Origin: SIG452 sp045541975
GTDB lineage: Bacteria > Bacillota > Clostridia > UMGS1840
NCBI GenBank assembly: GCA_045541975.1
Contig: JAZQKB010000036.1
Coordinates: 15,716-79,715 of the forward strand
Length of the DNA stretch: 64,000 nucleotides
Direction of reading: 5' to 3'
A program made the translations under genes and the position numbers. The notes under the pieces were generated by a model that saw nothing but the letters and a program-made list of their open reading frames with translations, was not told the origin of the DNA and ran no database searches. This document shows positions 8,684 through 16,843 of the stretch, in pieces. The stretch's first letter is position 1. Every line of letters starts with the position of its first letter.

Positions 8684-9109
8684 ATGAAAAACAAATGGAT
8701 GCTCCTTGCCATAGAAGAGGCAAAAAAAGACAACAACGAGGTCCCCGTGGGTGCGGTGCTGGTGAAGGATGGGCAGGTAATTGCCTCCGCTCACAATGAA
8801 TGTGTGGCGCAAAACGGCATTTGCCATGCGGAGCTTCTAGTAATAGAACGAGGTCTTAAAAAACTGGGCACTACCTACTTAGTAGACTGCGAATTATATG
8901 TGACCAAAGAACCTTGTTTAATGTGCTTTGGCGCATGCGTGAATGCCAGAGTGAAGCGGGTGTATTTTGGCTGCTATGACGTAAAATACGGTGCCATGGA
9001 ATATGTGGAAAAGTTAGGATATCTTCATAAAATCAACCATGTCCCCGAACTCTACGGCGGCATTATGGAAGCGGAATGCAAAACCTTATTGGAGGAATTT
9101 TTTCAATGA
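8684..9109 (+). CDS. tadA: tRNA-specific adenosine deaminase TadA-like
   Basis: 141 aa cytidine-deaminase-fold zinc enzyme. The family member TadA converts A34 to inosine in tRNA-Arg(ACG). The zinc/catalytic motif HAE is at H48-E50 and PCxxC (EPCLMC) gives C78 and C81; both match TadA. NEVPVGAVLVKDGQVI is the usual N-terminal strand. The next gene overlaps its stop codon in an ATGA arrangement. A general nucleoside deaminase cannot be fully excluded, but the motif spacing favours TadA. Confidence 0.88.
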   Translation: MKNKWMLLAIEEAKKDNNEVPVGAVLVKDGQVIASAHNECVAQNGICHAELLVIERGLKKLGTTYLVDCELYVTKEPCLMCFGACVNARVKRVYFGCYDVKYGAMEYVEKLGYLHKINHVPELYGGIMEAECKTLLEEFFQ

Positions 9110-10689
9110 TTGTTTCCCCATTTTTGGTAAAGGATATTAAGCTTCCCGTATCGTACACGGATGAGGAAGCCATTTCTTTTTTTAAAAATACGCACTTTCC
9201 CAAAGGAAAAGTATCCATCTATAAAAAATCGGTAGATGCCCGCAAAAAAGAGGACATCTCATTCGTATATACCTTTTTGGTGGAAGATGTGAAAGCACAA
9301 AAAATTCCGCCGAAACTAAAGAAAAAAACCGTCCCTTATCAGGAGAAAAAGCTGTCTGTTTCTTTTGGAAACAAAGAGCTTTCTCATCCGCCCATTGTGG
9401 TGGGAGCAGGTCCGGGCGGTCTTTTTTGTGCCTATTTATTGGCGAAAAACGGCTACGCCCCCATTGTGCTGGAGCGTGGCGAACCCATTGATGAAAGAGT
9501 CAAAACCGTGGACGCCTTTTTCGGCGGAAAGCCTTTAAACAAAGAATCCAATGTGCAATTCGGCGAAGGCGGTGCGGGTGCATTTTCTGACGGGAAGCTG
9601 ACTACCCGTATCAATGATCCCTTATCCGGCGAAGTGGTTCGGGTACTTGCCGAGCATAGTAAGTTACCCCACCTTGCCTATCAGGCGAAGCCTCATATCG
9701 GCACAGACAAGCTTCGCACTTGTGTGAAAAGTTTACGGGAAGAAATTATCAAAATGGGCGGTTCTTTTTCTTTTCATAGCCGTCTCTCTGATATTGGCAT
9801 AACCAATGGAACAATCACTTCTGTTACGGTAAATGACACGGAAACAATCCCTGCCTCCCTGGTAGTTCTGGCAACGGGACATAGCGCCAAAGATGTTTAT
9901 CACTTACTCAATCAAAAAGAAATTCCTTTATCCAAAAAACCGTTTTCCGTGGGCGCAAGGGTGGAACATCACCGCACGGTGATTGACCAGATTCAGTACG
10001 GTTCTTATGCAGGTCATCCCAACTTAGGGGCGGCGGACTATCAGCTGTTTCATCACTGCAGTAACGGGCATACGGCGTATAGCTTTTGTATGTGTCCCGG
10101 TGGCGTGGTGGTGCCCAGCCAGTCGGAAGAAGAATCCATTTTGGTCAACGGCATGAGTTATCTCGCCCGTGACGGCAAAAACTCCAATTCGGCCCTTTGT
10201 GTGTCGGTGTCTCCCGAAGATTTGGGAGACGGACTCTTTAGCGGTCTTCAGTTTATTGAAAATCTGGAGCAAACGGCATACCGTATGGCAGGTGCCAACA
10301 ATCGGGCACCCTTTACCACTTCTTTTGAGTTTACGGGAGTAAAACCCCATTTAAAATATCCTGAGCCTACCTATTCCTTAGGCGTTACCGAGGTTTCTTT
10401 TGAAAAGTTGTTTCCCGCTTTTGTGACGGATGCCTTAAAAGAAGGTCTGTTTGCTTTTGAGAAAAAAATGCCCGGTTTTTTGGCAGAAGGATGCGTATTT
10501 ACAGGGGTAGAAACCAGAACCTCCTCACCGCTACGCATCAATCGGAATGAAGAACTTCAGTCCGAGGGAGCAAAGGGCTTATACCCTTGCGGAGAAGGCG
10601 CAGGCTATGCCGGAGGCATTGTGTCTGCCGGGGTGGACGGCTTAAAAATTGCCTTAAAAATTATGTCCCAATATAAACCTTTCTTTTAG
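9106..10689 (+). CDS. FAD-dependent oxidoreductase (COG2509-type flavoprotein)
   Basis: 527 aa. The ATG at 9106 overlaps the tadA stop (ATGA) and sits 9 bp after GGAGGA, so it is preferred over an upstream in-frame start at 9076 inside tadA. An N-terminal ferredoxin-like domain (about residues 1-90) precedes the dinucleotide-binding motif PIVVGAGPGGLFCAYLLAKNG, read here as PIVVGAGPGGLFCAYLLA. Further motifs are NVQFGEGGAGAFSDGKLTTR and, near the C-terminus, GLYPCGEGAGYAGGIVSAG. The family is widespread in Clostridia and Bacteroidetes and its substrate is unknown. The neighbours suggest nothing beyond shared transcription. Confidence 0.85.
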   Translation: MIVSPFLVKDIKLPVSYTDEEAISFFKNTHFPKGKVSIYKKSVDARKKEDISFVYTFLVEDVKAQKIPPKLKKKTVPYQEKKLSVSFGNKELSHPPIVVGAGPGGLFCAYLLAKNGYAPIVLERGEPIDERVKTVDAFFGGKPLNKESNVQFGEGGAGAFSDGKLTTRINDPLSGEVVRVLAEHSKLPHLAYQAKPHIGTDKLRTCVKSLREEIIKMGGSFSFHSRLSDIGITNGTITSVTVNDTETIPASLVVLATGHSAKDVYHLLNQKEIPLSKKPFSVGARVEHHRTVIDQIQYGSYAGHPNLGAADYQLFHHCSNGHTAYSFCMCPGGVVVPSQSEEESILVNGMSYLARDGKNSNSALCVSVSPEDLGDGLFSGLQFIENLEQTAYRMAGANNRAPFTTSFEFTGVKPHLKYPEPTYSLGVTEVSFEKLFPAFVTDALKEGLFAFEKKMPGFLAEGCVFTGVETRTSSPLRINRNEELQSEGAKGLYPCGEGAGYAGGIVSAGVDGLKIALKIMSQYKPFF

Positions 10690-10731
10690 TATTTTTTAGT
10701 ATCTGTATTTTTTAGATAGGTCGATTGAAAC

Positions 10732-11598
10732 ATGAAAGCATTATCAACCTTTATGATTATTTTAGGAGCTGTATTTTGGGGAATTATCGGTATCTTCGTC
10801 AAACACTTAACTCCCTACGGCTTCACTTCGGCAGAGCTTGTAGCACTGCGGTCTTTGATTACGGCTGTGAGCTTAGTTGTTCTGTTGATACTAACAAACC
10901 CAAAGAAATTAACGGTTAAAATACGCCATCTGTGGTACTTTATCGGCACGGGTTTTTTCAGTTTTGTCTTTTTTAATTTGTGCTACTTTCAGACCATGAA
11001 CTATTCTTCGCTGTCAGTAGCGGCAATTCTTTTGTATACCGCCCCCTTCTTTGTGATGGGAATGTCCTGCCTGTTTTTTCGGGAAAAAATTACCCGTGGG
11101 AAGCTTTTGGCACTCCTCTTAGCCTTTTTGGGATGTGTGGCGGTGTCCGGTGTTTTAGACGGTGGCGGAAGCATTTCGCCTCAGGGACTTCTTTGGGGTC
11201 TTGGTGCTGGCTTTGGCTATGCGCTGTACTCCATTTTTGCGAAGCTTGCCCTAAAACAGTATGACACCTTAACCGTGATCACTTATACCTTTTTAGTTGC
11301 CACCGTAGGTTCATTTTTTTTAATCACGCCCTCTCATACAGTTGCAGTTCTGCAACTGTATCCCGAAAGCATCTGGCTTCTTTTGCTTTACGGCATTGTG
11401 ACGGGTTCTGCTGCATATTATTGCTATACGAAAGGATTAGAAAAAACTCCGCCTGCCAAGGCATCGGTCATTGCCACAGTGGAGCCGGTGGTTGCCACCT
11501 TGTGCGGTGCCTTTTTCTTTTCGGAAATCCCGTCGGTATTCGGCATTTTGGGAATCTTTTTGGTAATCTTTGCCGTGTTATATCTACAAAAACAATAA
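10732..11598 (+). CDS. EamA/DMT-family membrane transporter
   Basis: 288 aa with about ten hydrophobic segments arranged as two EamA repeats (about residues 5-140 and 150-285). The repeat marks are GAVFWGIIGIFVK near the start and LLWGLGAGFGYALYSIFAKLA at the second repeat. Family members export amino acids, nucleotides or other metabolites; the substrate cannot be told here. ATG at 10732 has only a weak SD. The second repeat ends with ASVIATVEPVVATLCGAFFF, a classic EamA segment. Confidence 0.85.
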   Translation: MKALSTFMIILGAVFWGIIGIFVKHLTPYGFTSAELVALRSLITAVSLVVLLILTNPKKLTVKIRHLWYFIGTGFFSFVFFNLCYFQTMNYSSLSVAAILLYTAPFFVMGMSCLFFREKITRGKLLALLLAFLGCVAVSGVLDGGGSISPQGLLWGLGAGFGYALYSIFAKLALKQYDTLTVITYTFLVATVGSFFLITPSHTVAVLQLYPESIWLLLLYGIVTGSAAYYCYTKGLEKTPPAKASVIATVEPVVATLCGAFFFSEIPSVFGILGIFLVIFAVLYLQKQ

Positions 11599-11601
11599 TG
11601 T

Positions 11602-11717
11602 GGGAAAGCACCGGTGTGTGCTTTCGCAAAACGGAACGACAGACAGGTCGTTCCCTACATTCTTCTATAACAAAAAAGACGAAATTCTTTTTTTGCTAAA
11701 GAATTTCGTCTTTTTTT
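11602..11717 (+). terminator. Terminator region after the EamA gene
   Basis: Three hairpins follow the stop: GAAAGCA/TGCTTTC (11602-11628), GGAACGAC/GTCGTTCC (11633-11654), then a strong intrinsic terminator at 11672-11717 with stem AAAGACGAAATTC/GAATTTCGTCTTT and a T7 tract. The second and third hairpins recur as a pair after purC (14879-14948). Confidence 0.75.
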
Positions 11718-11739
11718 ATGCTCTATTGTATCAGGCGAT

Positions 11740-11850
11740 GAAAAACGGATGCAGAATACGGAAACCGAAAGAAAACCAAAGGATTTCTTTTCCCGAAGGC
11801 GTACGTACTGTACGTCGATGGGTGAGGTAACGGATTATGCGCTGTTTTTC
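11740..11850 (-). repeat. Palindromic element PE-5
   Basis: It carries the family end motif CGGATGCAGAAT, core CCCGAAGGCGTACGTACTGTAC with hairpin GCGTAC/GTACGT, and the distal GGATTATGCGC. The arms are weakly paired (AACCGAAAG.../...). It is one of two copies filling the gap before fucI. Confidence 0.65.
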
Positions 11851-11883
11851 AAGCCCTTACACAAGGCGCAGAGAAAATGGCTA

Positions 11884-12041
11884 TAGAATGAATCAATCAA
11901 GCCCGCAGGGGTTATCCGAAGGCGTACATAGGTACGCCGAGAGGCTTGATTGGTTCATAGCAAAAGGCATTCTAATCAAAATTTGTGATAACAAATTTTC
12001 ACCTTAAAAGAAAAGGCATGAGAAAATTCCCATGCCTTTTG
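11884..12041 (-). repeat. Palindromic element PE-6 with attached terminator module
   Basis: Reverse-complement sequence over about 160 bp is nearly identical to 36287-36447: a terminator hairpin, an AAAATTTGT/ACAAATTTT hairpin, the GAATGCCTTTTGCTAT link, then arms AATCAAGCC/GGCTTGATT around the GGCGTAC/GTACGCC core. The terminator end serves fucI. Confidence 0.85.
12011..12040 (-). terminator. fucI terminator
   Basis: AAAAGGCATGAG and CTCATGCCTTTT (minus-strand reading) form a stem with a T4C T3 tail, 26 bp after the fucI stop. It is the proximal part of the ~160-bp repeat copy. Confidence 0.8.
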
Positions 12042-12066
12042 CAATCTATAACATTTTATCAAGCCC

Positions 12067-13869
12067 TTACTTATACATGGGGCCGAAAGTCTGACATGCT
12101 CTGTAGTCAGCACCTTCTCTATCCATACCGAATGCGTTCCATGCAGCGGGACGGAAGATTTTTTCTTCGGGTACGTTATGCATGCAAACGGGGATTCTTA
12201 ACATGGAGCAAAGAGTGATTAAGTCAGCACCGATGTGGCCGTAGCTGATTGCGCCGTGGTTAGCGCCCCAGTTGTTCATCACATCGTATGCGGTTTTAAA
12301 CTGGCTACCTTCTTTGCCGTCACATCTGGGAGCAAACCAGGTGCAGGGCCAGGTGTAGTCAGTACGTTTCCATAACACATCGGATACTTCATCCGGCAGA
12401 CCGATGGTCCAGCCTTCTGCAATCTGCAGAACAGGGCCTAAGCCTTTTACTAAGTTCAAGCGAATCATCGTTGCAGGCATTTCTGCACGGGTTAAGAATC
12501 TGGAGGAGAAACCGCCGCCACGGAAGTAGCCTAAGTCAGCCATGTTCCAAGTGGTAGCTGCCATAACGGTGTCCTGATCAGCTTGGGTCATTTCGTACCA
12601 GGGTTTCATCACGCCGTTGCCGTTTTCGTCTTTCACTTCGCCGCAAGCATCCAGACAGCAAGCACCGGAGTTGATTAAATGAATAAAGCCGTCTGCTTCT
12701 TTTGCTTTGCCTTCAATTTCGTAACCTGCTGCACGTTTTACAGCGTCACCGCTCCAGTAGGTTCTAACGTCTGCAAACATCTGGGGACGGTTGGTTAAGA
12801 GTTTACCAAACAGCATGCCGATACCGTTTAACACGTCGTTTTCAGTTGCTAAAATATAGGGTTCTCTTGCACCGTTCCAGTCAAAAGAGGTGTTCAGCAT
12901 TGCTTCGGGGAAGTCACAGTTGGGATAGAAATCTGTCCACTGTCTCTGACCCTGGAAGCCTGCTGCGATGGCATTGTGACCAACCATTTCTTCTTCACAG
13001 CCTGCGGGCAGGTTTTTGTTGCCGTTCATTAAGTCTTTAATGATACAAGCCATTTTTACCACGAATGCAAACTGTTCTTCTTTTTCGGCATCAGATTTCT
13101 GCATATCAACGGGGTTTTTATCAAAGCCCATTTTGCATTTTTCTTTTGCCCAAGCTAAAGCTTTCTGATATTCTTTTTCGTCGTAGATGCCTTCAGACAT
13201 TCTTCTGATGACTTCTACTTCGTCCACGGATTCCACACGCATACCCAGATATTCTTCCATAAATGCGGTGTCAATAATAGAACCTGCAATACCCATACAG
13301 ATAGAGCCAATCTGCAGGTAGGATTTACCTCTCATAGTTGCTGCTGCAACTGCTGCACGGCCGAAACGGAGCAATTTTTCTGCAACGTCTGCGGGGATTT
13401 TGTCGGATTCGTCCAAGTTCTGAACATCGTGACCGTAGATACCGAATGCAGGTAAGCCTTTCTGAGCGTGGCCTGCTAAAACAGCTGCCAGATATACTGC
13501 GCCGGGACGTTCGGTACCGTTGAAGCCCCAAACTGCTTTGATGGTGTTTTTATCCATATCCATGGTTTCGGAACCGTAGCACCAACAGGGAGTAACGGTT
13601 AAGGTGATGTCTACACCTTCTTTTTTAAATTTGTCTGCACAAGCTGCTGCTTCTGCAACACGGCCGATGGTGGTGTCAGCAATTACAACTTTTACCGGTT
13701 CCCCATTGGAATATTTTAAGTTTTCGGTAAACAGCTTTGCTGCTGCTTTTGCCATACCCATGGTCTGGTCTTCTAAAGATTCTCTTACTTTTAAGGGGCC
13801 ACGTCTACCGTCAATAGTCGGTCTGATACCGATTACCGGGTAGGAGCCGATTAATCTGTTTTCTGCCAT
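12067..13869 (-). CDS. fucI: L-fucose isomerase
   Basis: 600 aa, close to the ~590 aa of E. coli FucI. It converts L-fucose to L-fuculose (and often D-arabinose to D-ribulose) with Mn2+. The N-terminus has IGIRPTIDGRRGPLKVRESL. Metal/catalytic segments are AREPYILATENDVLNG and FADVRTYWSG, which in E. coli hold E337 and D361. GANHGAISYGHIGADLIT in the C-terminal domain holds the counterpart of H528. ATG at 13869 follows CGGAGGAACAAATT. No fuculokinase or aldolase gene lies nearby, so it works alone here, which hints at use of host glycan fucose with the remaining steps elsewhere. Promoter at 13941-13969. Confidence 0.95.
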   Translation of the reverse strand: MAENRLIGSYPVIGIRPTIDGRRGPLKVRESLEDQTMGMAKAAAKLFTENLKYSNGEPVKVVIADTTIGRVAEAAACADKFKKEGVDITLTVTPCWCYGSETMDMDKNTIKAVWGFNGTERPGAVYLAAVLAGHAQKGLPAFGIYGHDVQNLDESDKIPADVAEKLLRFGRAAVAAATMRGKSYLQIGSICMGIAGSIIDTAFMEEYLGMRVESVDEVEVIRRMSEGIYDEKEYQKALAWAKEKCKMGFDKNPVDMQKSDAEKEEQFAFVVKMACIIKDLMNGNKNLPAGCEEEMVGHNAIAAGFQGQRQWTDFYPNCDFPEAMLNTSFDWNGAREPYILATENDVLNGIGMLFGKLLTNRPQMFADVRTYWSGDAVKRAAGYEIEGKAKEADGFIHLINSGACCLDACGEVKDENGNGVMKPWYEMTQADQDTVMAATTWNMADLGYFRGGGFSSRFLTRAEMPATMIRLNLVKGLGPVLQIAEGWTIGLPDEVSDVLWKRTDYTWPCTWFAPRCDGKEGSQFKTAYDVMNNWGANHGAISYGHIGADLITLCSMLRIPVCMHNVPEEKIFRPAAWNAFGMDREGADYRACQTFGPMYK

Positions 13870-13918
13870 AATTTGTTCCTCCGTTCATAGTATAAAAAAT
13901 AATAAAAGTTTCATATCA

Positions 13919-13969
13919 GATAGTTTGTCCTATCATTGTTATTTTATAACAATTCGATGGAATTGTCAA
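13919..13969 (-). promoter_or_regulatory. fucI promoter and possible operator
   Basis: TTGACA (13964-13969) and TAAAAT (13941-13946) are 17 bp apart on the minus strand. Just downstream an inverted repeat GATAG-GACAAA-CTATC (13919-13934) lies near the expected start site and could bind a repressor. The operator role is inference. Confidence 0.6.
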
Positions 13970-14082
13970 CATTTTATCGGGGTTTCTTATTCAATTTTCA
14001 CGATTTTTTATTGCCGGATCCCGTGTTTCTATGGGAAATTTCATAAAATTATAAAAAAATTGGAATTTTTGGGTTGAAAATA

Positions 14083-14111
14083 TTGAATTTTTGAGGAAAC
14101 CGTGCTAAAAT
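14083..14111 (+). promoter_or_regulatory. purC promoter
   Basis: TTGAAT (14083-14088), a 17-bp spacer and TAAAAT (14106-14111), 46 bp before the purC start. No PurR box or purine riboswitch was recognised between the divergent fucI and purC promoters. Confidence 0.65.
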
Positions 14112-14157
14112 AAGAACAGTAAGAAATCTATTTTCAAAAGAAAAGGGGTACAAACCA

Positions 14158-14841
14158 ATGAACAAAATCTATGAAGGCAAAACCAAAGACGTTTATTCTT
14201 TAGAAAACGGCAACGTGCTGTTAAAATTCAAAGACGATTGCACCGGTAAAGACGGTGTGTTTGACCCCGGTGAAAATACCGTTGGCTTAACCATTGAAGG
14301 CATCGGCAGAGAAAACTTAAGAACTTCTATTTACTATTTTGATTTATTAAAAAAAGCAGGCATCAAAACCCACTATGTTTCTGCAAATGTGGAAGATGCT
14401 ACCATGGAAGTGCTTCCCGGTAAAGTGTTTGGTCACGGCTTAGAAGTAATCTGCAGACTGGTTGCAACCGGCAGCTTCATCCGTCGTTACGGTGAATACA
14501 TTGAAGACGGTACTCCCTTAGAAGGCGGTTATGTGGAATGCACCTTCAAAAATGACGAAAAGGGCGATCCGCTGGTAACCGGCGAAGGCTTAGCAGCATT
14601 AGGCGTTATGAGTCCCAAAATGTTTGAAGATATGAAAGAACAGACCTTAAAAATCACCAAAATTGTGGCTGACGACTTAAAAACCATTGGTCTGGATCTG
14701 TGGGACATTAAATTTGAATTTGGTTACAACAACGACGAAGTTATTTTGATTGACGAAATTGCGTCCGGCAATATGAGAGTTTATAAAGACGGCGTGATTG
14801 TTCCTCCCGTTGAATTAACCAAGTTAATCTTAAACAGATAA
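14158..14841 (+). CDS. purC: SAICAR synthetase (phosphoribosylaminoimidazole-succinocarboxamide synthase)
   Basis: 227 aa, the usual short bacterial length. It joins CAIR and aspartate with ATP in de novo purine synthesis. The ATP-binding start YEGKTKDVY, then VICRLVATGSFIRRYG and DEIASGNMRVYK, fit the family. In most homologues the last motif reads DEISPDxxR, so EIASGN is a mild variant. ATG follows AAAAGGGGTACAAACCA. It is monocistronic here, between fucI (divergent) and a terminator; no other pur genes are in the window. The downstream AACGAC/GTCGTT hairpin plus terminator resembles that at 11633-11717. Confidence 0.95.
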   Translation: MNKIYEGKTKDVYSLENGNVLLKFKDDCTGKDGVFDPGENTVGLTIEGIGRENLRTSIYYFDLLKKAGIKTHYVSANVEDATMEVLPGKVFGHGLEVICRLVATGSFIRRYGEYIEDGTPLEGGYVECTFKNDEKGDPLVTGEGLAALGVMSPKMFEDMKEQTLKITKIVADDLKTIGLDLWDIKFEFGYNNDEVILIDEIASGNMRVYKDGVIVPPVELTKLILNR

Positions 14842-14878
14842 AATTGGTTTGAAAAAATAAACATATCGGAAAAACAAA

Positions 14879-14948
14879 ACGACACACAGGTCGTTCCCTA
14901 CAAGTTCTATCCAAACAAAAAGACGAGATTTGAAATCTCGTCTTTTTT
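14879..14948 (+). terminator. purC terminator with AACGAC hairpin
   Basis: AACGAC/GTCGTT hairpin (14879-14896) is followed by the intrinsic terminator AAAGACGAGATTT/AAATCTCGTCTTT at 14917-14948, which has T or A tracts on both sides and can serve both strands. Confidence 0.75.
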
Positions 14949-15213
14949 ATATGCTATCGTTTTTTAATTGTTCGTGTATTATTTCAACAATTTCTGATTT
15001 TAACGCATGGTTTTCATTTCGGGGACATTCTACAGGAACACATTCATTACAAGGTTTTTTTCTGAAATGATTGATACAACAACACAAATAATTGCATTCA
15101 TCGCAACAAATTTCATTTCCGTTTTCACCGTTGCCGGGGCAATCCTTACCCCCCTTCAAACGAGTGCTCAGTCGCCGCACGGCTGTTCTATTACACGGTT
15201 TTACAAGTCGCAA
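14947..15213 (-). CDS. Small cysteine-rich protein (uncertain)
   Basis: Up to 88 aa from a TTG. It has a dense Cys region with CC, CCC and CxxC spacings (EICCDECNYLCCC, KKPCNECVPVECP) and a helical charged C-terminus (SEIVEIIHEQLKNDS). A stop lies three codons before the TTG, and no ATG occurs in frame, so the start is unclear and the first ~20 residues may not be translated. It ends on the bidirectional terminator at 14917-14948, which supports a real transcript. It could be a zinc-binding protein; not a recognised family. Confidence 0.35.
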   Translation of the reverse strand: MRLVKPCNRTAVRRLSTRLKGGKDCPGNGENGNEICCDECNYLCCCINHFRKKPCNECVPVECPRNENHALKSEIVEIIHEQLKNDSI

Positions 15214-15278
15214 AAAGGAGTTCTACATTAGGTTATATCTACCTAAAAAGCGTTACCGAACGACGAAACCAAAATAAT

Positions 15279-15402
15279 CCGCCATTATTTTTGCAATCAA
15301 GAAAAGTTTTCGGAAGACGGAAGTCGGGATTGCAAAAATACCAGGCGGCAGCTTCTTTTTTTTTGGTTCGTTTTTTCTTTGCTGTCAAAGAAAAAAATGA
15401 AC
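15279..15402 (+). repeat. Dispersed repeat R3, copy 1
   Basis: It shares CGGAAGACGGAAGT, GGATTGC, AATACCAGGCGG and a TTTGGTTC...TTTCTTTG hairpin (pairing with CAAAGAAA) with the copy at 54570-54684. Both copies lie next to intrinsic terminators in gene-free stretches. Confidence 0.75.
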
Positions 15403-15421
15403 AAATATAATCAAACAAAAA

Positions 15422-15458
15422 AAGAAGAACTTCTTTGAAAAAGAAGTTCGTCTTTTTT
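15422..15458 (+). terminator. Intrinsic terminator-like hairpin
   Basis: AAGAACTTCTT and AAGAAGTTC pair around TGAAA, followed by GTCTTTTTT. No + strand gene directly precedes it; it may protect purC from read-through or be part of the repeat cluster. Confidence 0.55.
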
Positions 15459-15486
15459 ATTGACACAATGTAAGGCAATGAGAAAT

Positions 15487-15620
15487 GGATGCAAAATGAA
15501 ACACCAGAACACCCAACGGGTGGTGATATTTCCGAAGGTGCCACCTCTCCTAAAGGGCGAGGCATGTAGGGGGCGACCTATGTGTCGCCCCGTTTGTTCA
15601 TCCATTATGCGCCATTTATC
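15487..15620 (-). repeat. Palindromic element PE-7 (divergent copy)
   Basis: It has the family end motifs AAATGGATGCAAAAT and CATTATGCGCC, but the core differs. The inside holds GGGCGAC-CTATGT-GTCGCCC (15570-15591), a palindrome seen in other Clostridial intergenic repeats, rather than the GGCGTAC hairpin. It lies immediately downstream of potD and could end that transcript. Confidence 0.55.
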
Positions 15621-15628
15621 GAGCCGTC

Positions 15629-16843
15629 TTAGTAGTGATCTCTATATTTTTTACGAATTGCCCGATACAAGAAAAATAAAAGCAATACACCCGCAATTCC
15701 GCCGGATGCCACATAAATCCAGGGTTCCACAGCATTTTCAATCTTCAGGGTTTCCCAAAGACCGTTTTGCAACGCCAGAGTTTTTTGGTCCAAGCTTTCA
15801 TAATATGTGGTTTTTAAGCCAGACTCCTCGGAGGGATAGAGAATGTCGATGGCGTTTTCGTTCCAGTCTATCATGCCGTCAATATAGTCCTGGTTTTCTC
15901 TGACTAACACATTGGGAGACGAATAGGCAATATATTCCGCATTGGCAATGGCAATATCTTCGGAGAGCATAAAGTTGATATAAATTTCCGCCAGTTCCTG
16001 ATTTTTTGCACATTTGGGTATACACATGGCATCCACAAACACATTGGTGCCCTCTTCGGGATAGTAAAAACCTAAGCTGTCGTTATCATCATACATGGTG
16101 AGGTAGTCCCCTGCATAGTAGGGTGCCACCGCAGCGGAGCCGTTTTTCATTTTGTTGAAAATTTCGTCCATGACATAGCTTTGCACCAGAGGTTTCTGAA
16201 TTTTCAGTTTTTCCACGGCGGAATACCATACTGCAGGGTCGGTGGAGTTCACATCGTCACCTGCCCAGTAAATAGCAGTACCGAAAGCGTCACGGGGGTT
16301 ATTGAACTGCAGGATTTTACCACGGTATTTCTCATTCCAGAGCAAATCCCAGCTTCCTAAATCCTCTTCGTCTACCATGGTATCGTTATAAATAATTCCC
16401 ACCATGCCGTAGGTATAGGGAACAGTATACAGATTTTCGGGATCGTAGAACAGGTTCTTAAATTCGGGAGCAATGTTGGAAAAATTGGGGATATTCTCAA
16501 AATTTAAGGGGGAGAGCATATCCTCCTCTATCATTTTTTCAATCATATACTCGGAGGGAATCACCACATCATAGGTGGTGGAACCGCTTTTTAGCTTGTT
16601 ATACATATCCTCGTTGCTGGCGTAGGTGGTGTAGTTCACACGGACATCCATCCCCAGCTCGTCACGGCAGTAGATTTCAAATTCTTCGTTGACGTCTAAC
16701 GTGCCTTCCGAACCGTCGGAAATGTATTCTCCCCAGTTATACACATTTAAGGTAAGGGTTTTTTGTTCGGTGTTACAACCGGATAAGGGCAAAATGAAAA
16801 GACACAACAGAAGGATCAGTGCAAGGGCTAAAAACTTTTTCAT
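15629..16843 (-). CDS. potD: Spermidine/putrescine-binding lipoprotein PotD with a C-terminal TM anchor
   Basis: 404 aa. A lipoprotein signal peptide with lipobox PLSGC (Cys23) precedes a periplasmic-binding-protein fold of family 1 polyamine type (LNVYNWGEYISDGSE, YDVVIPSEYMIEKM, FYDPENLYTVPYTYG). It captures polyamines outside the membrane and hands them to PotBC. Unusually, a hydrophobic segment (about residues 374-394, VASGGIAGVLLLFFLYRAI) followed by RKKYRDHY forms a predicted C-terminal membrane anchor, absent from classic PotD of ~350 aa. Its ATG overlaps the potC stop (ATGA). It is the last gene of potABCD. Confidence 0.92.
   Translation of the reverse strand: MKKFLALALILLLCLFILPLSGCNTEQKTLTLNVYNWGEYISDGSEGTLDVNEEFEIYCRDELGMDVRVNYTTYASNEDMYNKLKSGSTTYDVVIPSEYMIEKMIEEDMLSPLNFENIPNFSNIAPEFKNLFYDPENLYTVPYTYGMVGIIYNDTMVDEEDLGSWDLLWNEKYRGKILQFNNPRDAFGTAIYWAGDDVNSTDPAVWYSAVEKLKIQKPLVQSYVMDEIFNKMKNGSAAVAPYYAGDYLTMYDDNDSLGFYYPEEGTNVFVDAMCIPKCAKNQELAEIYINFMLSEDIAIANAEYIAYSSPNVLVRENQDYIDGMIDWNENAIDILYPSEESGLKTTYYESLDQKTLALQNGLWETLKIENAVEPWIYVASGGIAGVLLLFFLYRAIRKKYRDHY

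Noticed and set aside
9076..9105. An earlier start for the FAD-dependent oxidoreductase
   Set aside because: It would begin inside tadA without an SD; the ATG at 9106 has GGAGGA at 9-bp spacing and an ATGA overlap.
12846..13843. Open frames of 60-80 codons antisense to fucI
   Set aside because: Frame shadows of a strongly conserved gene; low-complexity Arg/Ser/Leu products and no SD.
14083..14157. A purine riboswitch before purC
   Set aside because: The 5' UTR is under 50 nt and lacks the conserved aptamer loops.
15460..15903. A 147-codon + strand open frame over the 3' part of potD
   Set aside because: It runs antisense through potD and the adjacent repeat, without SD or family features.
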